From positions 62,001-126,000 of the forward strand of contig UQMJ01000003.1 of assembly GCA_900542035.1 (NCBI GenBank): a DNA stretch of 64,000 nucleotides, given 5' to 3'. Position numbers and translations under genes: made by a program. Positions 36,493-45,683 of this stretch are shown piece by piece (position 1 is the first letter of the stretch; every line of letters begins with the position of its first letter). Source of the DNA: an uncultured Clostridium sp. GTDB taxonomy: Bacteria > Bacillota > Clostridia > Lachnospirales > Lachnospiraceae. The notes beneath the pieces were generated by a model. That model was given only the letters and a program-made list of their open reading frames with translations. It ran no database searches and was not told the DNA's origin.

Positions 36493-37934
36493 GCCAAACG
36501 CCTCCTGACCCGTTGGTATTCCAGACAGGCTGCTGCAAACCTTTCCGTAAACTCCGGACAAGATCGGTAATAGAAATGAGGAAACCCTGCCAGTACATAT
36601 CCCTGGCCTTCCATAGCTGGCCACCGTTTTTCACTGGCAGGTTTTTCCGCATCCATCAGCATTTCTTCCTGCTGTTCTGCTGTCTTTTCCACCTTCCAAT
36701 AATGGAATTCATGTGCCCGAATCTCTGATTTTTCTTTAAAAAATACCGTATTTGTTCTGGCTTTCAGCGTAATATATCCGAAGTTTCCCAGGCGCTTTCC
36801 TTTGATCCCTGTTCCGGAAAACACGCCGCACATCGGATAATATGCCTCGTCTTCCCCCTGAAGCTGCTCCAACAAATACAAGTATCCGCCGCACTCTCCA
36901 TGAATGGGCATCCCCCGTTTTGCCGCCTGAAAAATAGAGGTTCTCATCGTTTCATTTTCCGCTAATTTCTTGGCGTAAAGTTCCGGATAACCGCCTCCCA
37001 GCAAAAGGCCGTCTGCCTCTTCTGGAATTGCTTTATCGTGAAGCGGGGAAAAATATTGAACCACGGCTCCCTCCGCTTCCATGGCTCTTAAATTTTCCTG
37101 ATAATAGAAACAAAAAGCCTCATCCTTTGCCACTGCCAGGCAAAATTTATCCTGTTTTTTTGGCAGACGTCTGCCTGTTTCCTGCTCCAAATCCTTATCT
37201 GGGGATTCCTGCCGCATCTCCTCTAATTCTGCCAGTTTTAAAAGCTGTTCCACGTCCAGAGTGGTTTCCAGTACATCGGCTAATTTCCGGATCTGTTCCT
37301 GTAAGTCTAAAATTTCATCCGGTAAAATCAGTCCCAGATGGCGGCTCTCAATATGCAAGAAATCCAGGGGCGGAATGTAGCCGGCTACCAGAATCCCCAG
37401 TTCCTCTTCCAATAATTTTTTTAAACGCGGATAAATCATGGGAGATACCTGGTTTAATACTACTGCTTTTATGCGGCTTTCTGACAGCCTGGCCCTCTCT
37501 GTTCTTAAGGGATTATAGCTTAAAAATCCCTGAATCAGGGCAACCAGAGACAAACTGCTTCCTCTTGCATCAACCGTCAGAATTACCGGAGCCTGTAAGA
37601 TTTCTGCTGTCTCATAAGTACTTGCCTGCGGAAGGACTCCGGCTAATCCATCAAAATATCCCATAACTCCTTCTATCAGCGCAATCCCTGTTTCTTTTCC
37701 CTCGCACCCGTGGGAAAATACTTGCAAAAGTCCCTCTGGCGATTCAAAAAAACTATCCAGATTCCGGCTTTCCACCCCTAAAATCCGCCTGTGAAACAGG
37801 GGATCAATGTAATCTGGGCCACATTTAAAAGATGATATCGGGATGTTTTTCCGCTTTAATAACTCCAGCATTCCACAGGTCAAAATGGTCTTTCCGCTGC
37901 CGCTTTTTGGTGCGGCAATCAACAGTTTTTTCAT
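36489..37934 (-). CDS. cbiA: Cobyrinate a,c-diamide synthase
   Basis: A glutamine-dependent amidase, 481 residues. The N-terminal ATPase domain opens LIAAPKSGSGKT (4-15) followed by FKCGPDYIDP near 37. The C-terminal amidotransferase domain has GLLLGGGYPELY (about 303-314), the Cys in HGECGGYLYLLE near 340 and a His-containing AHEFHYWK near 413. It amidates carboxylates a and c of cobyrinate. The ATG overlaps the cbiET stop (ATGA). Confidence 0.96.
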   Translation of the reverse strand: MKKLLIAAPKSGSGKTILTCGMLELLKRKNIPISSFKCGPDYIDPLFHRRILGVESRNLDSFFESPEGLLQVFSHGCEGKETGIALIEGVMGYFDGLAGVLPQASTYETAEILQAPVILTVDARGSSLSLVALIQGFLSYNPLRTERARLSESRIKAVVLNQVSPMIYPRLKKLLEEELGILVAGYIPPLDFLHIESRHLGLILPDEILDLQEQIRKLADVLETTLDVEQLLKLAELEEMRQESPDKDLEQETGRRLPKKQDKFCLAVAKDEAFCFYYQENLRAMEAEGAVVQYFSPLHDKAIPEEADGLLLGGGYPELYAKKLAENETMRTSIFQAAKRGMPIHGECGGYLYLLEQLQGEDEAYYPMCGVFSGTGIKGKRLGNFGYITLKARTNTVFFKEKSEIRAHEFHYWKVEKTAEQQEEMLMDAEKPASEKRWPAMEGQGYVLAGFPHFYYRSCPEFTERFAAACLEYQRVRRRLA

Positions 37935-39256
37935 AAATTTCCTGTCTCTTTCTTTCCTCTGTAACCAGCTAAGGTAACAATGTAAACGGGATTTCTGCCC
38001 ATTTGCATATGGTATGGTCCGGCTGTTACTGTCTCTGAAATTCCAGCCTGGATAATCTCAGATTCTGCAAAGTTCCATTTTTTCATTACCTCCAGGCACT
38101 CTGAAAGAGTCTCTAATGTAATGGCTGTTATCACAATCCGGATCTGCCGGTTTTTCATAAGCAGCTTCTGAATCATCGCAGTCAATTGTCCGCCGGATCC
38201 CCCAATAAATGCGTGGCTTGGTATCGGGAGATCTGAAAATGCATCTGGCGCTTCCCCTGGAATAATGAAGAATCCTTTTCTGTCCGGAATCAGCGCCTTC
38301 CGATTTTTTTCAATTAGATCCAGTCCATCCGGATTCCGCTCAATGGCAAATACCTGGCTGGCCGTGTCTTGCAATATCTTTGCAGCAGCAATTGCCACAG
38401 AACCGGTTCCCGCCCCGACATCATAGAAACACGCTCCTTCCCATAGCTTTAATTTTGCCAAAGCTATCGTACGGATTTCTTCTTTTGTCATAGGCACTTT
38501 TCCCCGAATAAAGTCCTGGTCGCGAAAAGAAAAACCGGAACTGTCAAGTCCGGACGCTGTCTTGGGCGTTGGATTTTCTATAAAACAGCAGACCAGACGG
38601 CTTAAGTCTTCCAGTTCTTTTTTCTGTTCTGTTAAAAGCTGCCGGACGCTTCCAGACAACTGGTTTTCTTCTGGATAGGACAAATCCGATCCAAAGGAAA
38701 GTAAGCAGTCGCCAAGTCCATTTTCTATCATATTTTCGCATAAAATTTCCGGAGTAATCTGTCCTCCCAAAAGGAAAAAGCACTTTCCATGTTCCCGAAT
38801 CTGCCGGATATAGTCTTCCTCTCTTCCATGAAGACTGGTGATTTTCGCATCCTGCCAGTCGATTCCAAATCTTGCAGCACAATAAGAAATCGAAGAGATT
38901 CCAGGAAGAACCGTAACCTTCCAGCCGGATAATTCCAGCTTTTCTTTTACTTTTTTTGCTCCGCTGTAAAAGCCTGTATCGCCGGAAAATAAGATTACCC
39001 CTGTCTGGATTTCCTCCCTCTGCGCTTCCAGCCATCGTCCGATTTCGTCCGCTTCATAGCAGTCCAGTACCTTTTTGCCAAAGAGCAGATTTTCTACACT
39101 TTTTAACATCCGTCCGGCTCCGGCCACTACATCTGCCTCTGCTATGACTCTCTGGCTTTCCAGCGTCAGCTGTCCTTCTCCTCCCATGCCGATTCCTACC
39201 AGATAAATCTCCGGCCCGCTGTGTCTATAAAATCTGCCGTCTCTTTCTTCTCTCAT
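37931..39256 (-). CDS. cbiET: Cobalt-precorrin-7 C5-methyltransferase / precorrin-6B C15-methyltransferase (fused CbiE-CbiT)
   Basis: A 441-residue fusion. Residues about 13-210 are the CbiE tetrapyrrole methylase (YLVGIGMGGEGQLT at the start, FSGDTGFYSGAKKV near 91). Residues about 245-440 are CbiT, a Rossmann methyltransferase with YDVGAGTGSVAIAAAK near 278 and HAFIGGSGGQL near 345. CbiT also decarboxylates the C12 acetate. The same fusion is called CobL in the aerobic pathway. The start overlaps cbiJ by 32 bases, with GAGGTGA upstream. Confidence 0.95.
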   Translation of the reverse strand: MREERDGRFYRHSGPEIYLVGIGMGGEGQLTLESQRVIAEADVVAGAGRMLKSVENLLFGKKVLDCYEADEIGRWLEAQREEIQTGVILFSGDTGFYSGAKKVKEKLELSGWKVTVLPGISSISYCAARFGIDWQDAKITSLHGREEDYIRQIREHGKCFFLLGGQITPEILCENMIENGLGDCLLSFGSDLSYPEENQLSGSVRQLLTEQKKELEDLSRLVCCFIENPTPKTASGLDSSGFSFRDQDFIRGKVPMTKEEIRTIALAKLKLWEGACFYDVGAGTGSVAIAAAKILQDTASQVFAIERNPDGLDLIEKNRKALIPDRKGFFIIPGEAPDAFSDLPIPSHAFIGGSGGQLTAMIQKLLMKNRQIRIVITAITLETLSECLEVMKKWNFAESEIIQAGISETVTAGPYHMQMGRNPVYIVTLAGYRGKKETGNL

Positions 39257-40016
39257 ACCACTGTATCACCTCGTCTGCGCTCATTCCTGCTTCTTCTTTT
39301 GGCCGGTCGATTACCAGCACAGGAACTTCTGCCATTGCCGCTGCCCGTACCTTTTCTAAGTACCCGCCTTCTTTTCCGCCGTCCTTTGTAACCAGAAACC
39401 GGCAGTTATATTCTTTAATCATAGCCAGATTCAGCTCCACCGAAAACGGCCCTTGGGCTGCAATGATATGACGCCCCTTAAGTCCTAGTTTTCTGCAGGC
39501 TTCCAGCACCGGCACAACCGGAAGAACTCTTGCATAAATCCGGTTTTCAAAGTCTGACAGTTCTGCAAATACCGGCAGTTCTTTGCTTCCGGTACAAAGC
39601 AGAATGTTTCCGCTCCTGTCATCCAGCCACTTGGCTGCTTCCCTTGCTGAGGATATGTGAATCATCCAGGGTTCCAGTTCTTTCCGCTCTTGTTCTGTAA
39701 GCAGTTCTTCTGAACGCAGGCATCTGATTTTCTCTGTATTCGTCCGTTTACAGGCAAGATCAATCTGTCTGGTCGCCTCTTTTGCATAAGGATGTGTGGC
39801 GTCAATTACCAGGTCGATCTGATTTTTTATAAGGAACTCTGCCATCTCCTGTCCGTCCATCCGGCCAGTATGAACCTGAATGTTTTTTCCTGGATTCAGA
39901 ATCTCTTTTCCATAGTCCGTAGCCACGCTTACCATCACATGACAGCCGGATTTTTCCAGTTCTGCAGCCAGAATCCGGCCCTCTGTCGTTCCCGCAAAAA
40001 TCAGCACATTATCCAT
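39225..40016 (-). CDS. cbiJ: Cobalt-precorrin-6A reductase
   Basis: A 263-residue NAD(P)H-dependent reductase of the CobK/CbiJ family. The N-terminus VLIFAGTTEGRILAAEL (4-20) is the nucleotide-binding motif; DLVIDATHPYAKEATRQ near 69 and LVTKDGGKEGGYLEK near 208 are family marks. It overlaps cbiH by eight bases and cbiET by 32, within the cobalamin operon. Confidence 0.94.
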   Translation of the reverse strand: MDNVLIFAGTTEGRILAAELEKSGCHVMVSVATDYGKEILNPGKNIQVHTGRMDGQEMAEFLIKNQIDLVIDATHPYAKEATRQIDLACKRTNTEKIRCLRSEELLTEQERKELEPWMIHISSAREAAKWLDDRSGNILLCTGSKELPVFAELSDFENRIYARVLPVVPVLEACRKLGLKGRHIIAAQGPFSVELNLAMIKEYNCRFLVTKDGGKEGGYLEKVRAAAMAEVPVLVIDRPKEEAGMSADEVIQWYERRKRRQIL

Positions 40017-40743
40017 GACGGTATCCTCTTGGGGTTACCATATAATCTCCAATTTTTCTAGTAGAAGAGTTGCCGATAAATACGGTAGTAAACATATCCG
40101 TCTGGGTATCTTTTAATGTTTCAAGAGACATAATCTCCATCTCTTCCCCCTGCCGTCCAATGCTTTTTACAATTCCGCATACCGTCTCTGGAGAACGGCT
40201 CTCCAACAGGATTTCACAGGCTTTTTTCAGATAGTCTCCTCTTTTTTTACTAGACGGATTATAGATGCAGATTGCAAAATCTGCTTCTGCCGCAGCCTTT
40301 ACCCTCTTTTCAATAACTTCCATCGGAGTCAGCAAATCGCTTAAACTGATAACTGCAAAATCGTGAATCAAAGGCGCTCCTAATACCGCTGCTCCGGCAC
40401 AGGCTGCCGTCACTCCAGGTATGATGGAAACCTTCACTTCCGGATATTCTGGAGCCAGTTCCAGAATCAGGCCTGCCATCCCATATACGCCGGCATCTCC
40501 GCTGCATACCATAGAAACCTTACGGCCTTTTGCCGCTTCTTCCAGAGCCATCCGGCACCGTTCTACCTCCTGGCGCATAGGGGTTGTTAAAAATTCTTTG
40601 TCGCCGAAATGGTCTTTTACCAAGTCTACATATACGGTATATCCGGCAATTACATCACTGTTTTTTAACACGTTGGCAGCCTCTATGGTCATTTTTTCAT
40701 AAGCTCCTGGGCCGATTCCCACCACGTATATATGTCCTGCCAT
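40009..40743 (-). CDS. cbiH: Cobalt-precorrin-3B C17-methyltransferase
   Basis: A 244-residue tetrapyrrole methylase. It methylates C17 with ring contraction of cobalt-precorrin-3. HIYVVGIGPGAYEKMT (3-18), VCSGDAGVYGMAGL near 83 and AICIYNPSSKKRGDYL-like text near 165 are typical. Start at 40743 (MAGHIYVVG) because AGGAGG lies 7 bases before it; upstream Mets at 40764 are less likely. It is not fused to CbiG, although cbiG often stands exactly here. Confidence 0.94.
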   Translation of the reverse strand: MAGHIYVVGIGPGAYEKMTIEAANVLKNSDVIAGYTVYVDLVKDHFGDKEFLTTPMRQEVERCRMALEEAAKGRKVSMVCSGDAGVYGMAGLILELAPEYPEVKVSIIPGVTAACAGAAVLGAPLIHDFAVISLSDLLTPMEVIEKRVKAAAEADFAICIYNPSSKKRGDYLKKACEILLESRSPETVCGIVKSIGRQGEEMEIMSLETLKDTQTDMFTTVFIGNSSTRKIGDYMVTPRGYRHG

Positions 40744-40777
40744 ATACATCCTCCTGTTCATCATTCACACTTTTATT

Positions 40778-41557
40778 TTAAACGTTCTCTTTGCTCTGCT
40801 CTTTGTTTCCCTTCCGGTATCCGGTAGTGAATTCCGGATGATATAAGCAGGAACGCTCATAGTTTTTCTGTGCAACTGCAGGACCTGCTACAATCAGGGC
40901 AAGTCGGTTAATTCCTGCCTTTTTTGCTTCCTCTGCCAGGGTTTCTACCGTACAGATAATGACCTTTTCATCCGGCCAGGTAGCCTTATAAACAATAGCT
41001 GCCGGCGTATTTCCTTCGTATCCTCCTGCAATCAGCTCCTGGCTTAGCTGTTCCAGCATTCCTGCGCTTAAAAAAATGGTCATGGTAGCTTTGTGAGCCG
41101 CAAAGGAACGGATACTTTCCCGCTCCGGCACGCCGGTTCTTCCTGCCATACGGGTAATAATCACACTCTGCGAAATCTCCGGAAGGGTATACTCCATCTG
41201 AAGGGCTGCTGCTGCTCCGCAAAAAGAAGAAACTCCAGGGCAGATTTCATATGGAATAGAAAGGGCATCAAAAGCATCCATCTGTTCCCTGATTGCTCCA
41301 TACAAAGAAGGATCTCCTGTATGGAGACGGACTATCATCCGGCCATTTTCTTCTGCTTCCTTTACGGTTTCCACCACCTCTTCCAGCGTCATTTTGGCAC
41401 TGTCATAAATCTGACAGCCCTTTTTCGCTCTCTTTAGCAGCTCTGGATTTACCAGGGAGCCTGCATAAATAATAACGTCTGCCTGTTCTAAAAGCCTGGC
41501 GCCCCGAAGGGTAATTAAGTCTTCGGCGCCTGGGCCTGCACCTACTATGTGTACCAT
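40778..41557 (-). CDS. cbiF: Cobalt-precorrin-4 C11-methyltransferase
   Basis: A 259-residue tetrapyrrole methylase. VHIVGAGPGAEDLITLRG (2-19), YAGSLVNPELL (about 36-46), RLHTGDPSLYGAIREQMD (about 77-94) and PGVSSFCGAAAALQMEYTLPE are the standard CbiF/CobM sequence marks. It uses S-adenosylmethionine to methylate C11. The next gene downstream is cbiH, 34 bases away. Confidence 0.95.
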   Translation of the reverse strand: MVHIVGAGPGAEDLITLRGARLLEQADVIIYAGSLVNPELLKRAKKGCQIYDSAKMTLEEVVETVKEAEENGRMIVRLHTGDPSLYGAIREQMDAFDALSIPYEICPGVSSFCGAAAALQMEYTLPEISQSVIITRMAGRTGVPERESIRSFAAHKATMTIFLSAGMLEQLSQELIAGGYEGNTPAAIVYKATWPDEKVIICTVETLAEEAKKAGINRLALIVAGPAVAQKNYERSCLYHPEFTTGYRKGNKEQSKENV

Positions 41558-41560
41558 ATT

Positions 41561-42283
41561 TTACTCCTTATCTCTTACAATAAACAGAGAATAATATCCC
41601 GCATTTTCGTCAATCTCTTCTGCTGAGTGATAGACCTTTTCTCCATCCATACCGCAGCGCTGAACCCCTGTAGCCTCTTTATTTTCCTTCATCAAAAGCT
41701 CTTTTACGGCTGACAGTTTCTTTCCGGATTTCATCAGAACTTTAACGCCGGACAGCTTTAATCCCTCTTCAATCTGATAGGTTGCAGGCAGAATATGTAG
41801 TTCTTCCGAACCGCTGACCAACGCCTGATTCAGCCTTGCAGATACTGCGCAAAAAGAAGGAACGCCGCTGATAATTTCCGCTTGTTCTCCTGCATCCCTG
41901 ACCCGTTCATAGACATACAGACAGGTTGAATATACCGTCGCGTCCCCCAGGGTCAAAAAGGCTACATCTTTTCCTTCTGCCAGTTTTTCCCGTATGGTTT
42001 CCGCCGCTTCTTCATGGCATTTTTTTAAGACTTCCTTGTCCTTTGTCATAGGCATAGGAAGACACAAAATCTCTTTTTCGGCAATCTCCGGCACTGCCTG
42101 GGATGCGATCTGATAAGCTACACAGTCTTTTAAGGACTCATTTGGAAGGGCGATAACCGGACTTTCTTTTATGATCCGGACTGCCTTCAGCGTCATTAAT
42201 TCCGGATCTCCAGGGCCTACGCTGACTCCATAAAGCGTTCCCCTTCTCCGGTCGTTTTCTCTGTAAGTTTTACAATCCTTCAT
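41561..42283 (-). CDS. cbiL: Cobalt-precorrin-2 C20-methyltransferase
   Basis: A 240-residue tetrapyrrole methylase. GTLYGVSVGPGDPELMTLKA (residues about 15-34), FLTLGDATVYST near 100 and IISGVPSFCAVSA near 128 place it in the CbiL/CobI group. It methylates C20 of cobalt-precorrin-2, the first methylation of the anaerobic ring. Start at 42283 (MKDCKTYREN), 14 bases inside the cbiD end; the frame extends to 42307 but those codons overlap cbiD further. Confidence 0.94.
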   Translation of the reverse strand: MKDCKTYRENDRRRGTLYGVSVGPGDPELMTLKAVRIIKESPVIALPNESLKDCVAYQIASQAVPEIAEKEILCLPMPMTKDKEVLKKCHEEAAETIREKLAEGKDVAFLTLGDATVYSTCLYVYERVRDAGEQAEIISGVPSFCAVSARLNQALVSGSEELHILPATYQIEEGLKLSGVKVLMKSGKKLSAVKELLMKENKEATGVQRCGMDGEKVYHSAEEIDENAGYYSLFIVRDKE

Positions 42284-43493
42284 CTTCTTTCCGCCTGGGA
42301 ACTGCATCTAAAAGCTGTCCTGCTCCCGATGTCATTCCCAATACTCCTTTCTGGTTGGTAAAAAGAACGGCCTCCGCCTGAAAACTGCCTGCTGCCCGTT
42401 TGTGCAGATACTGTTCAATCCGTTTCATAATCTGTTTCATCACTGCTTCGTCCAGTTTCTGCTGGCTTAATATATCCAGAGCCTGGTCTACGGTAACAGC
42501 AGATAAAATCTCCCCGATTGTCTTCTGGTTTCCGCCGCAGGCCCCTGCCCAGGCTGCCAGAATCTCCATACGGCCATCTGCCATAGAAGAATGCGTGTTC
42601 ATAATTCCTGCCGCCAGCTTAATTAGTTTGCCTCCATGACCGATTAACAGTACGGTTTGAAACCCAAATTCTCCAGCCATATCCAGGGTCTCCCCGATAT
42701 AGTTGGAACACTTTACCGCTCGATCCGGATCTATCTGAAGCGCTTCTTTTAAGAAGGTTTCCCCATAATTTCCTGGCACTAAAAGCAGGTGTTTTTCTCC
42801 CAAAGCAGCCTTTTGCTTTATAGAAAGACGGATGGTTTCAATAAGGGCTGCCTCGCTCATAGGTTCCACAATTCCGCTGGTTCCTAAAACTGAAATTCCT
42901 CCCTCAATCCCAAGCCAGGGATTAAAGGTTTTTTCCGCGATGCGTTCCCCTTCTGGAATAGAAATAGTAATTTTTAGGTTTCCAGTAAATCCCATTTCTT
43001 CGCAAATCCGCTCTGCCTCTCCAAAAATCATATCCCTCGGAACCGGATTAATGGCCGCCTTTCCTACCGGACAGGAAAGGCCTGGTTTGGTAATCCGCCC
43101 GACTCCTGCGCCTCCATCTAAATACAGCTTCGGCCAGGTTCCTTTCTGATAACAGGACTTCAGATGGTCTTCTGTCAAATTTTCCTCTTTCGACGATTCT
43201 TCTTCGCTGGCAAGATATTCTGCCCTGGCATATACCAACGTTCCATCTGTAGCGTCCGGATCGTCTCCTGCATCTTTCCTCACTGCACAGGAAGCAGATT
43301 GTCCCGTCAAACAGATGTCTTCTAACGGAAGGGTCAAGCCGATTCCTTTCGGCGTCATGAGCTGGACTTTTTTCCTCTTTTCTCCTGTCAGAAGCATAAA
43401 AACTGCCGCCTGAGCCGCTGCTGCCGCACAGGAACCTGTCGTGTAACCGCGGCGCATTTTCTTTTGATTCCGATATACATAGGCGTCTTCCAT
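42270..43493 (-). CDS. cbiD: Cobalt-precorrin-5B C1-methyltransferase
   Basis: A 407-residue enzyme methylating C1 in the anaerobic route. MRRGYTTGSCAAAAAQAA (13-30), DAGDDPDATDG (about 73-83) and GGAGVGRITKPGLSCPVG (about 126-143) are the recognised CbiD features. CbiD normally acts right after CbiG; no cbiG is present in this operon. AAGGAAAT precedes the ATG. Confidence 0.95.
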   Translation of the reverse strand: MEDAYVYRNQKKMRRGYTTGSCAAAAAQAAVFMLLTGEKRKKVQLMTPKGIGLTLPLEDICLTGQSASCAVRKDAGDDPDATDGTLVYARAEYLASEEESSKEENLTEDHLKSCYQKGTWPKLYLDGGAGVGRITKPGLSCPVGKAAINPVPRDMIFGEAERICEEMGFTGNLKITISIPEGERIAEKTFNPWLGIEGGISVLGTSGIVEPMSEAALIETIRLSIKQKAALGEKHLLLVPGNYGETFLKEALQIDPDRAVKCSNYIGETLDMAGEFGFQTVLLIGHGGKLIKLAAGIMNTHSSMADGRMEILAAWAGACGGNQKTIGEILSAVTVDQALDILSQQKLDEAVMKQIMKRIEQYLHKRAAGSFQAEAVLFTNQKGVLGMTSGAGQLLDAVPRRKEDEGL

Positions 43494-43509
43494 CTGAAGA
43501 TTTCCTTTC

Positions 43510-44334
43510 TTATCCAGCGTTTCGTTCTGCCTTTTTTCCGACCATCTGCTCTTCTGATGCAGACCGGATATGCTCCAGAAACAGTTCCTGGATTCCTTTA
43601 TATTCTCCCAGTCCTTTCAGTACGCAGGAAATCTCGTACCCCTCTTTTTCCAAGGCGTACTTCCAGGAATCCTCCTCATCGCTTGCCATATCATGTCTTG
43701 CATGGTCGCCTGCCACGATCATAAACGGAGCTAAAATCACCTTTTTATAGCCGCCTTCTCTTAGCCGGCGTTTCATCGTATCTAAGGATGGATAGGCTTC
43801 TACCGTTCCCAAAAACACATTTTTATAGCCCATATCTTTCATCCGGTAGTCCAGAGCCGCATAAACTGTATTGGCATAATGGGTGGTTCCATGCCCCATA
43901 AATACCAGTGCCGTATCCTCTGGAATCTCCCCCATTTCTTCCATCAGAGCCTCGATTACCTGGCAGGAATCTTCTTCGCTGGTAAGGAGGGGCGCCCCGA
44001 ATAAAATCTCGTCAAACTGATTTTCAAATGCCAGTACGTCCTTTATCATCTGCTCATTTTCGATTCCATTGATCACATGGGTCGGCTGGATAAACACCTG
44101 TTTTATCCCTTGTGAAACCATCTGTTCCATGGCTTCTTTTACCGTATTGACATGATAATTGTCCCTGTTTTTTAACTTACGGATAATCATGCCGCTGGTC
44201 CAGGCCCTGACTACCTGCGCATGAGGATACGCTTCCTGAATCCGGTTTTCTATGGCGTCTATGGTCTTTTTACGGGTATCCGGATAACTGGTTCCAAAAC
44301 TGACAACCAGAATTCCTGTTTCTTTTTTTGGCAT
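43510..44334 (-). CDS. cbiK: Sirohydrochlorin cobaltochelatase
   Basis: A 274-residue class II chelatase that inserts cobalt into sirohydrochlorin and starts the pathway. GILVVSFGTSYPDTRKKTID (7-26), FIQPTHVINGIENEQM (about 95-110, a metal-ligand His) and LVFMGHGTTHYANTVY (about 142-157, the second His) are typical of CbiK. No signal peptide, so cytosolic. It is the first gene after the riboswitch. Confidence 0.95.
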   Translation of the reverse strand: MPKKETGILVVSFGTSYPDTRKKTIDAIENRIQEAYPHAQVVRAWTSGMIIRKLKNRDNYHVNTVKEAMEQMVSQGIKQVFIQPTHVINGIENEQMIKDVLAFENQFDEILFGAPLLTSEEDSCQVIEALMEEMGEIPEDTALVFMGHGTTHYANTVYAALDYRMKDMGYKNVFLGTVEAYPSLDTMKRRLREGGYKKVILAPFMIVAGDHARHDMASDEEDSWKYALEKEGYEISCVLKGLGEYKGIQELFLEHIRSASEEQMVGKKAERNAG

Positions 44335-44408
44335 TCTATTTTCCCTTTCTATTCTGTAATGGGAGCGTTTTTCAATTCACAGGAAACACTTTTCCTATGA
44401 ATAAAAAA

Positions 44409-44429
44409 TACCGGCATCCTCTGCCGGTA
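44409..44429 (-). terminator. Riboswitch-controlled terminator before cbiK
   Basis: TACCGGCAGAGGATGCCGGTA followed by TTTTTTAT on the minus strand, between the aptamer and the cbiK start. This supports premature termination when cobalamin is bound. Confidence 0.85.
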
Positions 44430-44504
44430 CGAAAAATAGTCCCTGGATCTCTCCGGAGACATTCCGATACCTGGCCATCGCTCGTAACCCTGGTATTATA
44501 CAAA

Positions 44505-44652
44505 AAAAGAGGCAGGTCTTCTGGCTTAAAGCAACTTTGATTTGCTTTTCACAGCGGCGTGACCGTCAGGGATTTCCACCCTGTTCCCTATTCTCCTGCC
44601 CTTAAAGCAGGCACCTCTTTCTTATCCGGCTGTTATCATCCGGATTCGGTAT
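44505..44652 (-). promoter_or_regulatory. Cobalamin riboswitch
   Basis: The minus-strand RNA contains AAGCCAGAAGACCTGCC (44513-44529), the B12 box, and upstream GGTGGAAATCCCTGACGGTCACGCCGCTGTG (seen as CACAGCGGCGTGACC and GGGATTTCCACC on the plus strand), the conserved core. It lies just downstream of the start site of the cobalamin operon and is followed by the terminator at 44409-44429. Adenosylcobalamin binding should switch off the whole cbi/cob operon. The 44335-44696 gap is fully taken by this leader and its promoter. Confidence 0.93.
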
Positions 44653-44659
44653 GGTTTCC

Positions 44660-44688
44660 ATTTTAGCTGGTTATAGCCAGGTTGTCAA
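44660..44688 (-). promoter_or_regulatory. Sigma-A promoter of the cobalamin operon
   Basis: Perfect -35 TTGACA (44683-44688), 17-base spacer, -10 TAAAAT (44660-44665). The spacer contains the near-palindrome CTGGCTATAACCAG. It begins 8 bases after the stop of the oxidoreductase gene. Confidence 0.85.
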
Positions 44689-44696
44689 ATTTTATT

Positions 44697-45680
44697 TTAA
44701 GACTTCTCATACTCAAACTTCATTCCCCAGGATTTTCGGATATCATCCATCAGCTGAAGAACCGTCAGGCTGTCTTCTGGTGTGAATTTGTCACTGGCGC
44801 TTCTTCCTTCTGCCACGCATCTGGAGGTTTCTTTTATCTGGTACTCAAATCCGTTGATTGCAAATGGAACTTTTACCATATATTCCTGGCCGTCATAAAG
44901 ACGGACGCAAAAACTTTCTGCGTGCTGGTAATCCTGGAAGGAAATTGTTCCTTTTTCCCCGAACATCACTGCCTGTCTGTCCATTACCATTCCAATGGAC
45001 TGGGCGCAGTAAGCCGTACATCCGCCTGGATAAGATAACTGGATGGTTGAAAAATCATCAGTTCCATATCCGTTTATATGTACCTGGCTCTGAAAGGATT
45101 CCGGCGCTGCTTTCGTTATCATATGAAGGAAACCCAGATTATAAATTCCAATATCTAACAACGCCCCGCCACCCAGACTGGAATCAAATTTCCGGTCTTT
45201 TCTGGCTCCCTTTGCAATAAATCCATACTCACAGCGGATATGACGGACTTGTCCGATAACCTCTCCTTCCAGAACCTTCTGAAGACAATTATACACTGGA
45301 AGGAACCGGATCCAGAATGCCTCCATAATGAAAAGCCCCTTTTCCTCTGCCAGACGGTAAAGTTCTCTGGCTTCATCGGCATTGGTGGTAAACGGCTTTT
45401 CACAAAGTACGTGTTTTCCGGCATTCAGACACATCTTGCAGTTTTCATAATGAAAATTATTGGGCGTTGCCACATAAACAGCTTCTACCTCTGGATCTGC
45501 CGCCAGTTCTTCATAAGAACCATAGTATTTTGGAATCCCATATTCTTCTGCAAATTGTCTCGCTGATTCTTCTCTTCTGGATCCGACTGCCATGAGAATT
45601 TCTCCTGAATCTCTCATCTGCTGAACGGTGGATGCAAACTTTTTTGCAATTGTCCCCGTTGCCAAAATTCCCCATTTCAT
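44697..45680 (-). CDS. Gfo/Idh/MocA family oxidoreductase
   Basis: A 327-residue NAD(P)-dependent dehydrogenase. The N-terminal Rossmann motif is GILATGTIAKKFA (4-16), the family EKP motif is in HVLCEKPFTTNADEA (about 88-102), and DIGIYNLGFLHMI near 175 includes the usual active-site region. Members oxidise or reduce sugars, inositols and their derivatives. It starts 3 bases after the D-lyxose isomerase gene, with AAAGGAG within that gene's end, so the two probably act on the same sugar. The substrate is not predictable. Confidence 0.92.
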   Translation of the reverse strand: MKWGILATGTIAKKFASTVQQMRDSGEILMAVGSRREESARQFAEEYGIPKYYGSYEELAADPEVEAVYVATPNNFHYENCKMCLNAGKHVLCEKPFTTNADEARELYRLAEEKGLFIMEAFWIRFLPVYNCLQKVLEGEVIGQVRHIRCEYGFIAKGARKDRKFDSSLGGGALLDIGIYNLGFLHMITKAAPESFQSQVHINGYGTDDFSTIQLSYPGGCTAYCAQSIGMVMDRQAVMFGEKGTISFQDYQHAESFCVRLYDGQEYMVKVPFAINGFEYQIKETSRCVAEGRSASDKFTPEDSLTVLQLMDDIRKSWGMKFEYEKS

Positions 45681-45683
45681 GTT

